Shown one piece after another: positions 63,801 through 64,000 of a DNA stretch of 64,000 nt (position 1 is its first letter; each line of letters opens with the position of its first letter). The DNA is from Streptomyces sp. NRRL F-5123 (GTDB taxonomy: Bacteria > Actinomycetota > Actinomycetes > Streptomycetales > Streptomycetaceae). Where the stretch lies: positions 288,984 through 352,983 of the forward strand of contig NZ_JOHY01000008.1 in assembly GCF_000721495.1 (NCBI RefSeq). Direction: 5' to 3'. A model generated the notes under the pieces. It had not been told where the DNA came from and searched no databases. It worked only from the letters and a program-made list of their open reading frames with translations. The translations under genes were made by a program, and so were the position numbers.

Positions 63801-63957
63801 GCTGTGACCGGGAGGGTTCACCGGCTTGCGACGCCCGGCACGGCACCTCGCTGCGTTGCCGGATCGACCGAGTAGGCCCGCTACGAGGCCGATCCGGCGC
63901 CTTGCGACGCACCGCACCGGACGCCGCAAGCTACCGGCAAACCCTCCCGGCCACAGC
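63801..63957. repeat. 157-nt nested inverted repeat
   Basis: Outer arms GCTGTG-A-CCGGGAGGGTT (63801-63818) and AACCCTCCCGG-C-CACAGC (63940-63957) pair over 17 bp with one mismatch; a second stem is CTTGCG/CGCAAG, and an inner one GCCGGATCG (63858-63866) with CGATCCGGC (63889-63897). It looks like a dispersed streptomycete intergenic palindrome. Confidence 0.65.
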
Positions 63958-64000
63958 ACTAGCCGTTGCGAGGGCTGGGGAGGAGGGGGTCGCTGGGGGC

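Larger units (their letters stand above)
63409..64000. other. 592-nt non-coding end region
   Basis: No credible gene. It holds structured element copy B (63425-63645) and a 157-nt nested inverted repeat (63801-63957). Between them the sequence is GC-rich with G-runs and no recognised signal. Confidence 0.6.

Noticed and set aside
58291..63912. A 1,873-codon open frame on the minus strand across coaBC, metK and priA
   Set aside because: It is antisense to three clear genes, has no family similarity or ribosome-binding site, and long antisense frames are expected at this GC content.
63405..63959. A 184-codon minus-strand frame over element B as a gene
   Set aside because: Similar words to copy A (for example DAHSEE) occur only where the nucleotide arms are shared; the frame is not kept along the element.

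Overview
The window is high-GC DNA with GTG and TTG starts, near-exclusive G/C at third codon positions and many 4-nt stop/start overlaps. Together with a bldD gene, an actinobacterial IHF-type protein, the pgsA-acyltransferase-pimA cluster and the non-helicase form of PriA, this points to Streptomyces or a close relative (Streptomycetaceae). From memory, the gene order follows the conserved Streptomyces chromosomal core (the region around SCO1475-SCO1528 in S. coelicolor), so nearly everything is housekeeping. No tRNA, rRNA, insertion sequence, prophage or CRISPR array was seen.

Layout. (a) 1-5133: a partial EF-G-like GTPase on the minus strand, divergent from a phosphatidylinositol/PIM-type lipid operon (pgsA, acyltransferase, pimA, membrane protein). 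(b) 5279-7604: PLP synthase (pdxS, pdxT) and a YebC/TACO1 protein. (c) 7728-13880: ruvCAB, then yajC-secD-secF. (d) 14050-17316: apt and relA (purine salvage, ppGpp), closed by two strong hairpins facing a minus-strand DUF349 gene and a membrane-anchored cyclophilin. (e) 20049-25121: metallo-hydrolase, hisS, VKOR-like protein, rarA and rpsD, with a DtxR-type iron box in front of rpsD, then a convergent AfsR-like NTPase. (f) 27602-33543: two small membrane proteins, alaS, ruvX, mltG. (g) 33575-37794: shikimate operon aroE-C-K-B-Q. (h) 38163-41133: AAA-type ATPase, degenerate M24 peptidase-like protein, efp, nusB. (i) 41240-45069: an accessory-looking pair, an S1P-lyase-like PLP decarboxylase and a second EF-G paralogue with a possible leader peptide. 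(j) 45706-56517: bldD (minus) divergent from the pyrimidine operon pyrR-B-C-(membrane protein)-carA-carB-pyrD-pyrF. (k) 56860-63408: mihF, gmk, rpoZ, coaBC, metK, priA. (l) 63409-64000: non-coding repeats.

How it works together. The window joins nucleotide supply (pyr operon, apt, gmk), stringent and developmental control (RelA, RNA polymerase omega, c-di-GMP-responsive BldD), aromatic precursor supply (aro), translation (hisS, alaS, rpsD, efp, EF-G paralogues), protein export (SecDF-YajC), DNA repair (RuvABC, RarA, PriA) and cofactors (PLP, CoA, SAM). Regulation visible in the DNA includes a PyrR-binding RNA element before pyrR, two kinds of BldD site in the bldD promoter, an iron box over the rpsD promoter, several probable leaderless starts, and clear hairpin terminators.

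Most unusual features: the iron box before rpsD; a pair of diverged, structured intergenic elements (45281-45519 on plus, 63425-63645 on minus); a perfect Streptomyces-type DnaA box inside a codon-anomalous patch of ruvB; short coupled or leader ORFs before priA and before the EF-G paralogue; and an M24 peptidase homologue with several metal ligands replaced. All homology statements rest on motif recognition by eye; no database search was run.
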